A stretch of 64,000 nt of DNA from Moraxella bovis (GTDB lineage: Bacteria > Pseudomonadota > Gammaproteobacteria > Pseudomonadales > Moraxellaceae). Made by a program: the position numbers and the translations under genes. This document shows, piece after piece, positions 28,996 through 37,750 of this stretch (its first letter is position 1; each line of letters opens with the position of its first letter). The notes under the pieces were generated by a model. The model did not search any database and had not been told where the DNA came from. It saw nothing but the letters and a program-made list of their open reading frames with translations. Where the stretch lies: the NCBI RefSeq assembly GCF_002014975.1, contig NZ_MUXV01000036.1:1-64000 (forward strand). The letters are read 5' to 3'.

Positions 28996-29644
28996 GTTCG
29001 TTATACACCTCAATGGCTTCTTTGGGGTCGTCAAAGACTTTGGCGGTCTGCTCCATCAGCACAATGCCAATATCACAATTTTTCTCGATGTCTTTTAGGT
29101 TATGCGACACCATCAAAAATCCTGCCTGCTTACGGCGGGCTTCCAATATCTCTTCGCTACGTTTACGAAACGCCGCATCACCGACCGCACCCACTTCATC
29201 TAACATATAATAATCAAAATCAAAGGCAAGCGACAGCCCAAAGGTCAGCCGTGAACGCATGCCCGATGAGTAGCTTTTGACTGGCATGTCGAAGTATTTA
29301 CCAATATCAGCAAACTCTTCAACAAAGCGAATCTTCTCATCGATATAATCACCACTTGAATACAAACGGCACACAAAACGCACGTTTTGCCTGCCTGTCA
29401 GACTGCCCTGAAAGCCCCCTGCCACGCCCACCGGCCAGCTGATGGTGCTATCAGTAACCACCTCGCCTTTATCGGGGGTATCTAGCCCACAGATGATGCG
29501 TAGCAAGGTTGATTTGCCCGCCCCGTTTCGCCCAAGCAGTCCTACCGACTGCTTATCGGCAATGGTCAAATTCAAATCCTTAAAAAGATAGTGCCGACCG
29601 TGTGGGGTCATAAAGGATTTGGTAATGTTTTTAATCTCAATCAT
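28973..29644 (-). CDS. kpsT: Capsule ABC transporter, ATP-binding protein (KpsT/CtrD family)
   Basis: KpsT is the ATPase of the group 2 capsule exporter. The 223 residues carry Walker A GRNGAGKST at about 38-46, a short Q-loop region, signature YSSGMRSRLTFGLSLA (the form typical of polysaccharide ABC ATPases) and Walker B YYMLDEVGAVGD, with the histidine switch in VSHN. Length is typical. It lies 9 bp after kpsM and overlaps kpsE. Confidence 0.93.
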   Translation of the reverse strand: MIEIKNITKSFMTPHGRHYLFKDLNLTIADKQSVGLLGRNGAGKSTLLRIICGLDTPDKGEVVTDSTISWPVGVAGGFQGSLTGRQNVRFVCRLYSSGDYIDEKIRFVEEFADIGKYFDMPVKSYSSGMRSRLTFGLSLAFDFDYYMLDEVGAVGDAAFRKRSEEILEARRKQAGFLMVSHNLKDIEKNCDIGIVLMEQTAKVFDDPKEAIEVYNEHVHKAKK

Positions 29645-29653
29645 CTCTTATCA

Positions 29654-30466
29654 TCATTTGGCACGAATCAAATCACGCTCAAAGGCTTTATACAATAGCA
29701 GTCCCAAAAAATTCACACACACCGTCCATTTGGCAAAATACCACATGTCCACATGATAAATCGGATATGTCGGCGACAGCGAGTGCCTTATCATCTCTAA
29801 GTTATGCATAAAAGGGTTATACATCAGATAACTTAAATACGGCTCGGGTATCATATGCACCGAATACAGCACCCCTGAGGTAAAATACAGTATCGTAAAG
29901 ATAATGCTAATAATTTTGCTAACCTCACCACCGTAATGCCCCGCAATCATGAGTATCATGGCAAGCCCAAAGGCAAAAAAGAACATCATCAGCCAACAAA
30001 ACAGCACCATATCCAAATGCTCGGTACTAAACCCAATGCCAAAAAAGGCGAGCCCACACAACAAGATGGCAAAGGTCATAAAATAAATCACCAGCTCCAA
30101 AAACGAGCGAGCGATAATCACATCAATATGCCGTACCGCCCGATACATGAGCAATCCAGCATTGGCAGAAACCGCTCCTAGTGAGCGAGTGGCGATTTTT
30201 TGCATCATAAAAAACGGCGTAAACCCTGCCACCAAAAACAGCATATAATCCATGCCAGGCAAGGCACGTTTCATGATAGCTCCAAAGATAATCATCATAA
30301 TCGCCATTTGCAAAATGACTTCTAAGGGAGCCCACAGATAACCCAAACGATAACTGCCAAAACGGGTTTGTAATTCACGCATGAGCAGGGCATGAAACGC
30401 CGCACCCATGACGGCCAGTCCACTGCGTTTTTTTATCGGTCGGTATGGGGGTAGCTCAATGGACAT
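29654..30466 (-). CDS. kpsM: Capsule ABC transporter, permease (KpsM/CtrC family)
   Basis: KpsM forms the inner-membrane channel for the lipid-linked capsular polymer. I start at the ATG at 30466 (MSIELPPYRPIKKR...), the usual family N-terminus, giving 270 residues; the frame is open upstream but contains the promoter. Six hydrophobic helices are visible, along with the family stretches ALLMRELQTRFG and YLWAPLEV. It is the first gene of the capsule operon, preceded by a TGCTACAAT element. Confidence 0.9.
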   Translation of the reverse strand: MSIELPPYRPIKKRSGLAVMGAAFHALLMRELQTRFGSYRLGYLWAPLEVILQMAIMMIIFGAIMKRALPGMDYMLFLVAGFTPFFMMQKIATRSLGAVSANAGLLMYRAVRHIDVIIARSFLELVIYFMTFAILLCGLAFFGIGFSTEHLDMVLFCWLMMFFFAFGLAMILMIAGHYGGEVSKIISIIFTILYFTSGVLYSVHMIPEPYLSYLMYNPFMHNLEMIRHSLSPTYPIYHVDMWYFAKWTVCVNFLGLLLYKAFERDLIRAK

Positions 30467-30513
30467 GACAGGTGCCAAATTAGACAAGTTTAAAAGAGAT
30501 AAAAATTTTTGGC

Positions 30514-30522
30514 ATTGTAGCA
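30514..30522 (-). promoter_or_regulatory. Capsule operon promoter (extended -10)
   Basis: TGCTACAAT on the minus strand, about 48 bp before the kpsM ATG. A TTGACA also occurs upstream at 30559-30564, but it is 38 bp away and not its partner. Confidence 0.5.
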
Positions 30523-30623
30523 TAAACCATTAAAAATTACCAAAAAACTGTTTGTTTTGTCAAATAGGTCAAAAAAATAATCAGAAAAAAGACGTGATAA
30601 ACACGCCTTTTATGCCAATTGAT

Positions 30624-30689
30624 GTAGGGGCGTGCTGAGCACGCCTTATAAAACAGCCCCAACAAAGGGTGTGCTGAGCACGCCCCTAC
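30624..30689. repeat. 66-bp MITE-like repeat with GTAGGGGC/GCCCCTAC ends
   Basis: Outer ends GTAGGGGCGTGC and GCACGCCCCTAC, each beside a near-palindrome CGTGCTGAGCACG or GTGCTGAGCAC. Same size and ends as 18323-18387. It lies between the capsule promoter and the tatC stop and may form a long hairpin in transcripts ending here. Confidence 0.65.
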
Positions 30690-30753
30690 CAAACCTGTGG
30701 CAAATATTGGGCTTGTTAGGTTTAAATGAACTTGGGCAAATTACACTTTATCC

Positions 30754-31518
30754 CTACGCCCCATTATCAGCAATCTGTTTATCAGGCTTCACAATCATTC
30801 TTGCCACAACAAGCCCCAATTCAAACAAAACACACATGGGAATGGCAAGCATGAGCATACTTGCCCCATCAGGCGGTGTGATGATTGCCGAGACAAAAAA
30901 ACAGCCCACGATGATGTATCGGCGTTTGTCGGCGAGCCATTCAGGGGTTACGATACGCATGAGTACCAGCAGCATGGTCGCCACAGGTATCTCAAACATG
31001 AGTCCAAACACCAAAAACAGCTTGATGACAAAATCCAAATAACTCTCAATGTCGGTCATCGGCAGGACGTTGTCAGGGGCGAATAAGACGAGAAATTTTA
31101 GGGCAGGCACCAGCACCACAAAATACGCAAACGCCATGCCTACATAAAATAGGACAATGGCGGACAGCAAAAGTGGCAGAGCCGCCCGTTTTTCGTGCTT
31201 ATATAGAGCAGGCGAGACAAAACCCCAAATCTGAGCGGTGATAAATGGCACGCAGATGAATAACGCCACAAAAAACGCCAGTTTTATCGGAGCCAAAAAG
31301 CCAGACGCCACTTGGGTGGCGATGATACTGGCGTTATGGGGTAGCAGAGCGACAAGCGGACTTGAAATCAAGTCATACAAGGGGCGACTAAAATACATGA
31401 GCGGTAAAAACACGACAAGCACCGCCACCGCCATGCGGATAAAACGGGTTCTAAGCTCGGCAAAATGTGCCATGAGTGGCATATCGCCATCTGCAGTCTG
31501 TTTATCTAACTCGCTCAC
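30754..31518 (-). CDS. tatC: Sec-independent translocase TatC
   Basis: TatC is the receptor of the twin-arginine translocase for folded proteins. The 254-residue protein has six hydrophobic helices and the conserved N-terminal HFAELRTRFIR stretch (E of the ELR motif contacts the signal peptide), FVSPALYKHEKRAAL, and a conserved late segment around FEIPVATMLL. It overlaps tatB by 4 bp. Confidence 0.95.
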   Translation of the reverse strand: MSELDKQTADGDMPLMAHFAELRTRFIRMAVAVLVVFLPLMYFSRPLYDLISSPLVALLPHNASIIATQVASGFLAPIKLAFFVALFICVPFITAQIWGFVSPALYKHEKRAALPLLLSAIVLFYVGMAFAYFVVLVPALKFLVLFAPDNVLPMTDIESYLDFVIKLFLVFGLMFEIPVATMLLVLMRIVTPEWLADKRRYIIVGCFFVSAIITPPDGASMLMLAIPMCVLFELGLVVARMIVKPDKQIADNGA

Positions 31519-32039
31519 ACGTCCCCCTGATATAAGAGTTTGTCGGCTTTATAATTGGGCAAAAATGGGGCGGGGGGCAGACGGCGTTTTTTGTCATAAT
31601 CGCCCAATAAAAAAAAGCGATAAGTTAAAGGTAAGGTGTCGTATTGGGAGGTATTTGCTTGGGGGTTTTCACTGTCTGTGTCAGTGTCTTGAGCGTCTTG
31701 CTTGGTGTCTTGAGTTTCTTGCCAATTCTCCAAAATCGCACTTTGGTTGGTGCGTGCGATTTGGTCAGTTTGGCGGATTTTGGCTTGCAGTTCCTGCATT
31801 TGGGCTTTCATCTTGGCTTCGGACGCACGAATCTCATCAATCTCCGCTTTTAGGGCGTTTTGTACTTCGGTGAGTTCAAGCTCGCTCACCAGCTCACTTT
31901 GTAGGCGTGCCGACATACGGCGAAAATTACCGTACCATTTGCCAAGCGTGCGTGCGGTGATGATGAGTTTTTCAGGGCCTAAGATGATGAGTGCGATGAC
32001 CCCAAACAGCCCAAGCTCAAATAAGCCCAGATTAAACAT
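31515..32039 (-). CDS. tatB: Sec-independent translocase TatB
   Basis: TatB works with TatC in substrate recognition. The 174 residues begin with a short helix, MFNLGLFELGLFGVIALIILGP, in which the Glu and Gly-Pro hinge are conserved, followed by an amphipathic helix and a coiled-coil-like region (about 55-95), then a poorly conserved acidic tail. Gene order tatA-tatB-tatC is preserved. Confidence 0.92.
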   Translation of the reverse strand: MFNLGLFELGLFGVIALIILGPEKLIITARTLGKWYGNFRRMSARLQSELVSELELTEVQNALKAEIDEIRASEAKMKAQMQELQAKIRQTDQIARTNQSAILENWQETQDTKQDAQDTDTDSENPQANTSQYDTLPLTYRFFLLGDYDKKRRLPPAPFLPNYKADKLLYQGDV

Positions 32040-32045
32040 AGCCTA

Positions 32046-32267
32046 TCAGACCGTCTCGTCTTTTTTGATCTTAATCTCTTCTACTTTGACGTCTTGGGTG
32101 TCATCGGTTTGGGTAAGTTTGGGCTTGTCGTCTTCTTTGACCGCATCTTTAAAGCCTTTGACGGCAGAACCTAAGTCCTTGCCTGCATTTTTAAGTTTGC
32201 TTGTGCCAAACACGATGACCACCACCACCAATAAAATCAGCCAATGTGTGATAGAAAATCCGCCCAT
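32046..32267 (-). CDS. tatA: Sec-independent translocase TatA
   Basis: TatA forms the transport pore. The 73 residues have the N-terminal membrane helix, then [20 protein letters not shown], the amphipathic helix, and a lysine/aspartate-rich tail. The first residues [20 protein letters not shown] match the family. Confidence 0.94.
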   Translation of the reverse strand: MGGFSITHWLILLVVVVIVFGTSKLKNAGKDLGSAVKGFKDAVKEDDKPKLTQTDDTQDVKVEEIKIKKDETV

Positions 32268-32332
32268 GATATTACCCTTTTAAATTTTAAAAAAATTAGT
32301 CTAACATAAAATTTTGACAAAATGATGAAATG

Positions 32333-33124
32333 TTACCCTTTTGTCGTGCGTGCATTTTTCTCATCAATGCCCGACAGCCCAAACCGTCTTGCCAGCTCGG
32401 TCAATACATCATCGCCCGACAGCCCTAACTGGTGCAAGGCGACAAGGCTATGAAACCACATGTCCGCCACTTCATAGACCACGTCCGCTTTGGCATGTTC
32501 GTCATTGTCGCCTGTGGCACGCACCAGCTGTAATTCTTTGGCGGAGATAATCGCTTCGGTCGTCTCTTCGCCCACTTTTTCTAGGATTTTGTTAAGCCCT
32601 TTGTGGTATAGACTTGACACATAAGAGCTGTCTTTGTCGGCGGTTTTTCGCTCATCTAAAATACGGTCAAGCTCGCCAATGACTTTGCTATTATCCAGCT
32701 TAATCAGCGTCTGAGGTGCGTCCACTTTTACCGTATTACCATAAATTTCGCTAGGGTCTTTAATAACCTTATCCACCGCCACCCAATCAAGGCTCGCCAT
32801 GTCCAATTTTTCAAAAAAACAGCTCGTCCGCCCCGTGTGGCACGCAATCCCCCCAATCTGCGTGATGATAAGCACAATCACATCTCTATCGCAATCGGTG
32901 CGAATCTCATAAACGATTTGAGTGTGTCCGCTTGTCTCGCCCTTGTGCCACAGCTTGCCACGAGAGCGACTAAAATACACCGCCTGCCCCGTCTGTGCCG
33001 TCATCGCCAGAGCTTCACGGTTTTGCCATGCCATCATCAGTATCCGCCCTGTCTTATGGTCTTGGGCAATGGCAGGAATTAGTCCGTCTGCGTTAAAATT
33101 TAGGGTATCAAGATAGCTCATCAT
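32333..33124 (-). CDS. hisIE: Bifunctional phosphoribosyl-AMP cyclohydrolase / phosphoribosyl-ATP pyrophosphohydrolase
   Basis: This fused enzyme carries out steps 2 and 3 of histidine biosynthesis. The first half (about 1-130) is HisI with the metal ligands in DCDRDVIVL and [11 protein letters not shown] and the motif [14 protein letters not shown]. The second half (about 145-263) is HisE, shown by [13 protein letters not shown] and the acidic helix [12 protein letters not shown]. HisI and HisE are separate genes in many gammaproteobacteria next to tatABC (for example Pseudomonas); here they are one frame. A strong site, AAGGAG, lies upstream of two consecutive ATG codons (33124 or 33121). 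Confidence 0.94.
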   Translation of the reverse strand: MMSYLDTLNFNADGLIPAIAQDHKTGRILMMAWQNREALAMTAQTGQAVYFSRSRGKLWHKGETSGHTQIVYEIRTDCDRDVIVLIITQIGGIACHTGRTSCFFEKLDMASLDWVAVDKVIKDPSEIYGNTVKVDAPQTLIKLDNSKVIGELDRILDERKTADKDSSYVSSLYHKGLNKILEKVGEETTEAIISAKELQLVRATGDNDEHAKADVVYEVADMWFHSLVALHQLGLSGDDVLTELARRFGLSGIDEKNARTTKG

Positions 33125-33190
33125 CGTCTCCTTTTGGGGTATTTTATCATAAATTTATCACAAAATCCGCCAATCATGCTAGGGTACGCC

Positions 33191-34287
33191 CTAATCAGAT
33201 TTTGGCAAACCCTGCCTAATAAGTCTTGAAAATTCACGACTTTCCATGTCCGTTTTATTCAAATGCTCGACATAAGGATTGGCGCGTGCCATGGCTCGCC
33301 ACATATCCACCGTGTAGCTTGTGTCAATCGCCCGCTCATCGTGCAGATATTCTGGCAACAGCCCTGCAAGTAGTGCCCGATAATCCACAGGTATCCGCTC
33401 AATCTCCCCCATCATATCAAAAATCAACGTGGTGCAATTACTAATCAGCGTATTATGCCAACGGGCTTCGTGGTTGAGACTCTCGCCTTTTTGTAAATAA
33501 AGCAAAAACAGCTCACGCACGCTTTCTTTTGGCAAATTGACAGGATAAATGTACATGTCTTCGCCACGCACGTTGGTGCGAGAGTATATCAAATCCTTCT
33601 CATCGCCCACGACAAGCCCAAGCTCAAACTGGCGAAAAAATCCCCCAATCGCCGAAAAGCTCTCATGCGACTCTTTACGAATTTCAATAGAAAAGCTTAA
33701 TTTTTCGCTATTTTTAAAGACAAAACTTGCCATCGTATGTACGATTTTATCCAAGCCCCAATCCGAGATGATAAGCTCAAAAGTTTCTAGCTCTTGTAGG
33801 TTATACTGGCGAGTTTCCCAATTTACATCATATTTGTCCTTATCATACCAACGAAAATTACGCACATTGTGCAGGGTAACCATATCGCCTTGTTTTTCGT
33901 ATTGAATGATTCTGGCGACTTCATCATGCCAGATGCGGTCGTTTTTTGCGTCCATGCCAAAATACCACCCAAGCCCCACGCCAAAGCAGATAAGATACAC
34001 CGCCAAATCCGTCCGCCGTCTAAAAATCGCCCGAGTAATAAAAAGCCCGTTAAACTCATTGCCAAACACGCCAAAAATACCATAAAAATTTGCGTACCCA
34101 CATCGCCAAAGGGCTTATGCACCCATAGTGCCATCAGTAGCCAAAAACTGCTCGCCCCAACAAAGAGCGTAAAGGCAATCAAGATAAGCCACACAAAAGC
34201 ACGGGTTACAAAAAATCGGGTGATAAACCGCCGAACGGCAGGGGGTAGAGCCTTGATAAGGGCGTTTTTGGGAAGTTGGTCGGTCAT
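33191..34287 (-). pseudogene. DUF4105 (Lnb N-terminal-like) membrane protein, frameshifted
   Basis: Two frames together make one recognisable protein. Frame A (start ATG 34287) encodes an N-terminus of about 110 residues with three hydrophobic helices. Frame B continues from about 33970 with WYFGMDAKNDRIWHDEVAR, the NDRxW motif that opens DUF4105 domains, and later LIYSRTNVRGEDMYIYP and TLISNCTTLIFDMM, which hold the conserved Cys/Asn region. The DUF4105 domain resembles the N-terminal part of Lnb and is periplasmic. Joining the frames needs one extra base in the homopolymers nearby (C4 at 33974-33977 or A5 at 34022-34026). Protein function is unknown. It is either a genuine pseudogene or an assembly error; the sequence alone cannot decide. 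Confidence 0.7.
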
Positions 34288-34346
34288 AATTTTGGCAGAT
34301 AAAAGGGCTATTATAAAGAACTTCAAGAATAATTGCACACAAAATC

Positions 34347-34375
34347 TTGCAATCCACCCAAAAACCCTTTATAAT
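34347..34375 (+). promoter_or_regulatory. rpmI-rplT promoter
   Basis: TTGCAA (34347-34352), 17-bp spacer, TATAAT (34370-34375). It would give a leader of about 83 nt before rpmI. Confidence 0.75.
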
Positions 34376-34416
34376 GCACCTCCCACCTTCCGCTATTTAT
34401 TTTTAAATAAATTGGC

Positions 34417-34448
34417 AAAAAGGTTCATCGGTTGGTCTGCCAACCTTT
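34417..34448 (+). promoter_or_regulatory. Candidate autoregulatory hairpin in the rpmI leader
   Basis: Two mutually exclusive pairings are possible: AAAGGTT (34419-34425) with AACCTTT (34442-34448), or GGTTGG (34430-34435) with CCAACC (34440-34445) around the loop TCTG. The structure ends 6 nt before the Shine-Dalgarno AGAGG of rpmI. L20 autoregulates rpmI-rplT in other bacteria through a leader RNA; that this one does so is inference. Confidence 0.4.
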
Positions 34449-34464
34449 AATAAAGAGGCTACTT

Positions 34465-34662
34465 ATGAAAGTAAAACTAAAAACCAAACGTGGTGCGGCA
34501 AAGCGTTTTAAAAAAACCGCCAACGGCTTTAAACGCAAACAAGCGTTCAAACGCCACATTTTGACCAAAAAATCTCCTAAGCGTATCCGCCAATTGCGTG
34601 GTTGCGTCATGGTTCACGTCGCTGACGTTCCATCAATCCGCCGTATGTGCCCATACATTTAA
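34465..34662 (+). CDS. rpmI: 50S ribosomal protein L35
   Basis: The 65-residue basic protein has the L35 signature [18 protein letters not shown]. The start at 34465 has AGAGG upstream; an earlier in-frame start would add non-family residues. It is followed 16 bp later by rplT. infC, which usually precedes these genes, is not here, and the promoter lies directly upstream. Confidence 0.95.
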   Translation: MKVKLKTKRGAAKRFKKTANGFKRKQAFKRHILTKKSPKRIRQLRGCVMVHVADVPSIRRMCPYI

Positions 34663-34678
34663 TATCTAGGAGAATATA

Positions 34679-35035
34679 ATGGCTCGTGTAAAACGTGGTG
34701 TACAGGCTAACCGCCGTCATAAAAAAGTCTTGTCTCGTGCAAAAGGTTACTATGGTGCACGCTCTCGTGTGTATCGTGTTGCCGTGCAAGCGGTAATGAA
34801 GGCAGGTCAATATGCATATAGAGACCGCCGTAACAAAAAACGCTCTTTCCGCCGTCTGTGGATTGCTCGTATCAATGCAGGTGCTCGTCTAAATGGTCTG
34901 TCATACAGCCGCCTTATCAATGGTCTTAAAAAGGCAAGCATTGAGATTGACCGCCGTATCCTAGCAGACATCGCCATGCATGACGCAGCAGCGTTCACGG
35001 CAATCTGCGAAAAAGCAAAATCTGCCCTAGCCTAA
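34679..35035 (+). CDS. rplT: 50S ribosomal protein L20
   Basis: The 118-residue basic protein begins [20 protein letters not shown], as in L20, and has [20 protein letters not shown] and the [12 protein letters not shown] stretch. L20 binds 23S rRNA early in 50S assembly and represses its own operon in other bacteria. AGGAG lies 10 bp upstream. A terminator follows. Confidence 0.96.
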   Translation: MARVKRGVQANRRHKKVLSRAKGYYGARSRVYRVAVQAVMKAGQYAYRDRRNKKRSFRRLWIARINAGARLNGLSYSRLINGLKKASIEIDRRILADIAMHDAAAFTAICEKAKSALA

Positions 35036-35052
35036 GCTAACAGCTTGCTTAA

Positions 35053-35088
35053 AAAACCCCAGAGCTTTTGTTTTGGGGTTTTGTTTTT
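35053..35088 (+). terminator. rplT terminator
   Basis: AAAACCCC and GGGGTTTT pair across a loop of about 14 nt (partly closed by A-T pairs) and are followed by TTGTTTTTG. Confidence 0.75.
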
Positions 35089-35207
35089 GCTTATTGAATA
35101 AATTTACCAATCAGCCCAAATCCGCACCATTTGGTATTTTTAAAACAATGGTCTTGTTGGGCGTGCTCTTCATGCCCTTTGACGACATCAATCGCCAAAA
35201 GTATTAT

Positions 35208-35235
35208 TGTCTCGCACCACCCAAACGGTTATAAT
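35208..35235 (+). promoter_or_regulatory. hemN promoter
   Basis: TTGTCT (35208-35213), 16-bp spacer and TATAAT (35230-35235), about 33 bp before the ATG at 35268. Confidence 0.6.
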
Positions 35236-35267
35236 AACATTCCAATATCCATTTATTGACAACCGCC

Positions 35268-36644
35268 ATGCACCATTTTAGCCAAGTCAGCTTTGATGAA
35301 GCCTTGATTCAAAAATACAACCGTCAAGGCCCTCGTTACACGTCCTATCCGACCGCCTTAGAGTTCGCCCCCATTCTGGACGGTGTGGAGATGAGCATTT
35401 TACAGCAAAAAGACCCTGCCGTCCCCCTATCGCTCTACATTCATATCCCTTTTTGCCGTCATCTGTGCTACTACTGTGGCTGTAACAAAATCATCACCAA
35501 GAAAAACAGCGACTCGGGCGATTATTTGGATTATCTCTTTAGAGAAATTCGCCATAAAAAATCCCTGCTAAACGGCAATGCAAAAGTCAAACAAGTCCAC
35601 TTGGGGGGCGGTACACCGACCTTTTTAAGTGATGATGAGCTAACCATATTGTGGCGGTTTTTACAAGATGAATTTGACTTTGCTGATGATGGGGATTATT
35701 CGGTAGAGATTGACCCACGAGAGCTTAGACAGACAACTTTGGCGGTTTTACGCTCACTAGGGGTCAATCGCTTATCATTTGGGGTGCAGGATTTGGACGA
35801 GACCGTACAGATAGCTGTGAACCGTGTACAGCCCCACAGCATGGTGCAGGCGGTCATGCGTGAAGCCAGAGAATTGGGCTTTGGCTCGATTAATATTGAC
35901 TTAATTTATGGCTTGCCCCATCAGAGTGTGGCGAGCATGGCGGACACGGTCGCTAAAATCATCGCCCTAGCCCCTGACCGCTTATCGGTGTTTAACTACG
36001 CCCATCTGCCCGAACGATTCACCGCCCAACGCCGTATCAAAGATGACGACCTGCCTAGTCCTGCCGACAAGCTCACCATGTTTGGCAACACCATCAAGGC
36101 ACTCACGGACGCAGGTTATCAGTATATTGGCATTGACCATTTTGCTCGCCCTGATGATGACATGGCAATCGCCCAACGCCAAGGCAAGCTCCATCGCAAC
36201 TTTCAAGGCTATGCCATCTTAGGCGAGTGCGACCTGCTCTCATTTGGGGTGAGCAGTATCAGTCAGATTGGCGAACATATCCTACAAAACCCCACTGATT
36301 TAAAAGAATATCAAGCACGCATTAATGACGGCACGCTCCCTGCCATCAAGCACATCAAAGCAGATGACAAAGACAAACTTCGCCGTTATGTCATCATGAA
36401 CTTACTATGCCATGACCGTCTGGACTTTGCTGATGTTGATGAGCGATTTGGCATTGACAGTCGCCGTTATTTTGAGCCAGAGCTGGCAAACCTACACCAA
36501 ATGGCAGAAGACGGGCTTGTCTTTATCGATGAGGCGGGTGTACAAATCCTACCCAAAGGACGGATACTGGGGCGTAACGTGGCAATGGTCTTTGATGAAT
36601 ACCTAACCCAAAAGCACAGCGGACGGTTTAGTAAGGTCATCTGA
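35268..36644 (+). CDS. hemN: Oxygen-independent coproporphyrinogen III dehydrogenase
   Basis: HemN is a radical SAM enzyme that oxidatively decarboxylates coproporphyrinogen III in heme synthesis without oxygen. I start at the ATG at 35268 (MHHFSQVSFDEAL...); an upstream TTG is less likely. The 458 residues include the [4Fe-4S] motif PFCRHLCYYCGCNK (CxxxCxxC plus the fourth Cys of HemN), the GGGTPTFL strand, and the conserved YTSYPTALEF near the start, which is typical of HemN and differs from shorter HemW. It stands alone with a terminator behind it. Confidence 0.94.
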   Translation: MHHFSQVSFDEALIQKYNRQGPRYTSYPTALEFAPILDGVEMSILQQKDPAVPLSLYIHIPFCRHLCYYCGCNKIITKKNSDSGDYLDYLFREIRHKKSLLNGNAKVKQVHLGGGTPTFLSDDELTILWRFLQDEFDFADDGDYSVEIDPRELRQTTLAVLRSLGVNRLSFGVQDLDETVQIAVNRVQPHSMVQAVMREARELGFGSINIDLIYGLPHQSVASMADTVAKIIALAPDRLSVFNYAHLPERFTAQRRIKDDDLPSPADKLTMFGNTIKALTDAGYQYIGIDHFARPDDDMAIAQRQGKLHRNFQGYAILGECDLLSFGVSSISQIGEHILQNPTDLKEYQARINDGTLPAIKHIKADDKDKLRRYVIMNLLCHDRLDFADVDERFGIDSRRYFEPELANLHQMAEDGLVFIDEAGVQILPKGRILGRNVAMVFDEYLTQKHSGRFSKVI

Positions 36645-36652
36645 CACCCAAT

Positions 36653-36686
36653 AAAAAACGACCATCACATGTATGGTCGTTTTTTA
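36653..36686. terminator. Bidirectional terminator between hemN and the antiporter gene
   Basis: 13-bp perfect arms AAAAAACGACCAT and ATGGTCGTTTTTT around a 7-nt loop. Confidence 0.88.
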
Positions 36687-36695
36687 GGGCATGGT

Positions 36696-37646
36696 TTAAC
36701 CACCCACAAACAGCCATATCGTATAACCCACAAAGATAGACAACAGTACCGCACCCACACCACGCCCAAGTTTTTGACTGCCACGCACAGCAAACAGGCA
36801 CAGGACAAACAGCAAGCCCGTTACCCCACCCATGACAATCATATCACGGCTCACCACTTCACGAGCCACCGCCATGGGCATGATGGCAGCAGGAATGCCC
36901 ACGACCGCTAGGGTGTTAAAGATGTTTGAGCCAATGACGTTACCCAATGCCATCTCGTCTTCGCCCTTGCGTGCGGCGATGATGGATGAGACCAGCTCAG
37001 GCAAGCTCGTACCCACCGCCACGATGGTAAGACCGATGATAAGCTCGGACAGCCCTGCGATTTTGGCAATCTCCACCGCTCCCCACACCACAAGGCGTGA
37101 ACTTAGCACCAGCACCACCAAGCCCCCGATGAGTTTGGCGAGTGCCATACCCATGCGAAAATCCACCGCGTCAGGCACATCATCACTGGCTGATTTGCCC
37201 AGTTTTGCCATATAAATCTGAAATGTCAAAAACACCGCCAACGCCCCAAGGAGTATCGCCCCATCCAGACGACTTACCTGCCCGTCCAATAACTGAAAAA
37301 TCGCCAAAGCGGTAATGCCGATGAGTATCAAAAAGTCGGATTTGACCAAGGACTTTTGAATAAACAAAGGGCTGACCAACGCTGTTGCACCCAGTACGAG
37401 CGTGATGTTAGTGATGTTTGAGCCGTACGCATTACCCAGTGCCAAACCAGGGGCTCCGTTTAGGGCGGATAGCACCGACACGACTATCTCAGGGGCGGAC
37501 GTGCCGATACCAATCACAAGCATGCCTACCAGCAATTTGGGCATGCCAAATTTTAGGGCGATACTAGATGACCCTTCAATAAAAAACTCGGCACTATGCA
37601 CAAGCAAAGCAATGCCGACAATCATCGCAATAATGGCTAATAACAT
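36696..37646 (-). CDS. Calcium/sodium antiporter, YrbG family
   Basis: A K+-dependent Na+/Ca2+ exchanger-like protein in the inner membrane. I start at the ATG at 37646 (MLLAIIAMIVGIALL...), giving 316 residues; the longer frame starts with TTG inside a repeat-rich gap. Ten helices in two inverted halves carry the paired signature GIGTSAPEIVVS (alpha-1) and AVGTSLPELVSSI (alpha-2), with GNAYGSNITNI and GNVIGSNIFNT in each half. These contain the acidic and asparagine residues that bind the ion. Confidence 0.88.
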   Translation of the reverse strand: MLLAIIAMIVGIALLVHSAEFFIEGSSSIALKFGMPKLLVGMLVIGIGTSAPEIVVSVLSALNGAPGLALGNAYGSNITNITLVLGATALVSPLFIQKSLVKSDFLILIGITALAIFQLLDGQVSRLDGAILLGALAVFLTFQIYMAKLGKSASDDVPDAVDFRMGMALAKLIGGLVVLVLSSRLVVWGAVEIAKIAGLSELIIGLTIVAVGTSLPELVSSIIAARKGEDEMALGNVIGSNIFNTLAVVGIPAAIMPMAVAREVVSRDMIVMGGVTGLLFVLCLFAVRGSQKLGRGVGAVLLSIFVGYTIWLFVGG

Positions 37647-37714
37647 AGAATAAAAGATAAGAAAAGGGGCGTGTATTTTAGCACATGCCAAATATTACAT
37701 TGTTATTTCTCGGT

Positions 37715-37743
37715 AAAAATAAGAGCGTATCACTACGCCCTTA
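37715..37743 (-). terminator. Terminator-like direct repeat, left copy
   Basis: On the minus strand TAAGGGCGTA and TACGCTCTTA pair fully (one G-U) around GTGA, followed by TTTTT. It ends the island's helicase gene. The 29-bp sequence is repeated at 44285-44313 with one difference, in the same orientation, 6570 bp apart. Confidence 0.8.
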
Positions 37744-37750
37744 ACTTTAT

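Noticed and set aside
35180-35193. FNR-like box TTGAC-GAC-ATCAA before hemN
   Set aside because: The spacing is 3 instead of 4 bases and one half-site base is wrong; too weak to call although regulation by oxygen would suit hemN.
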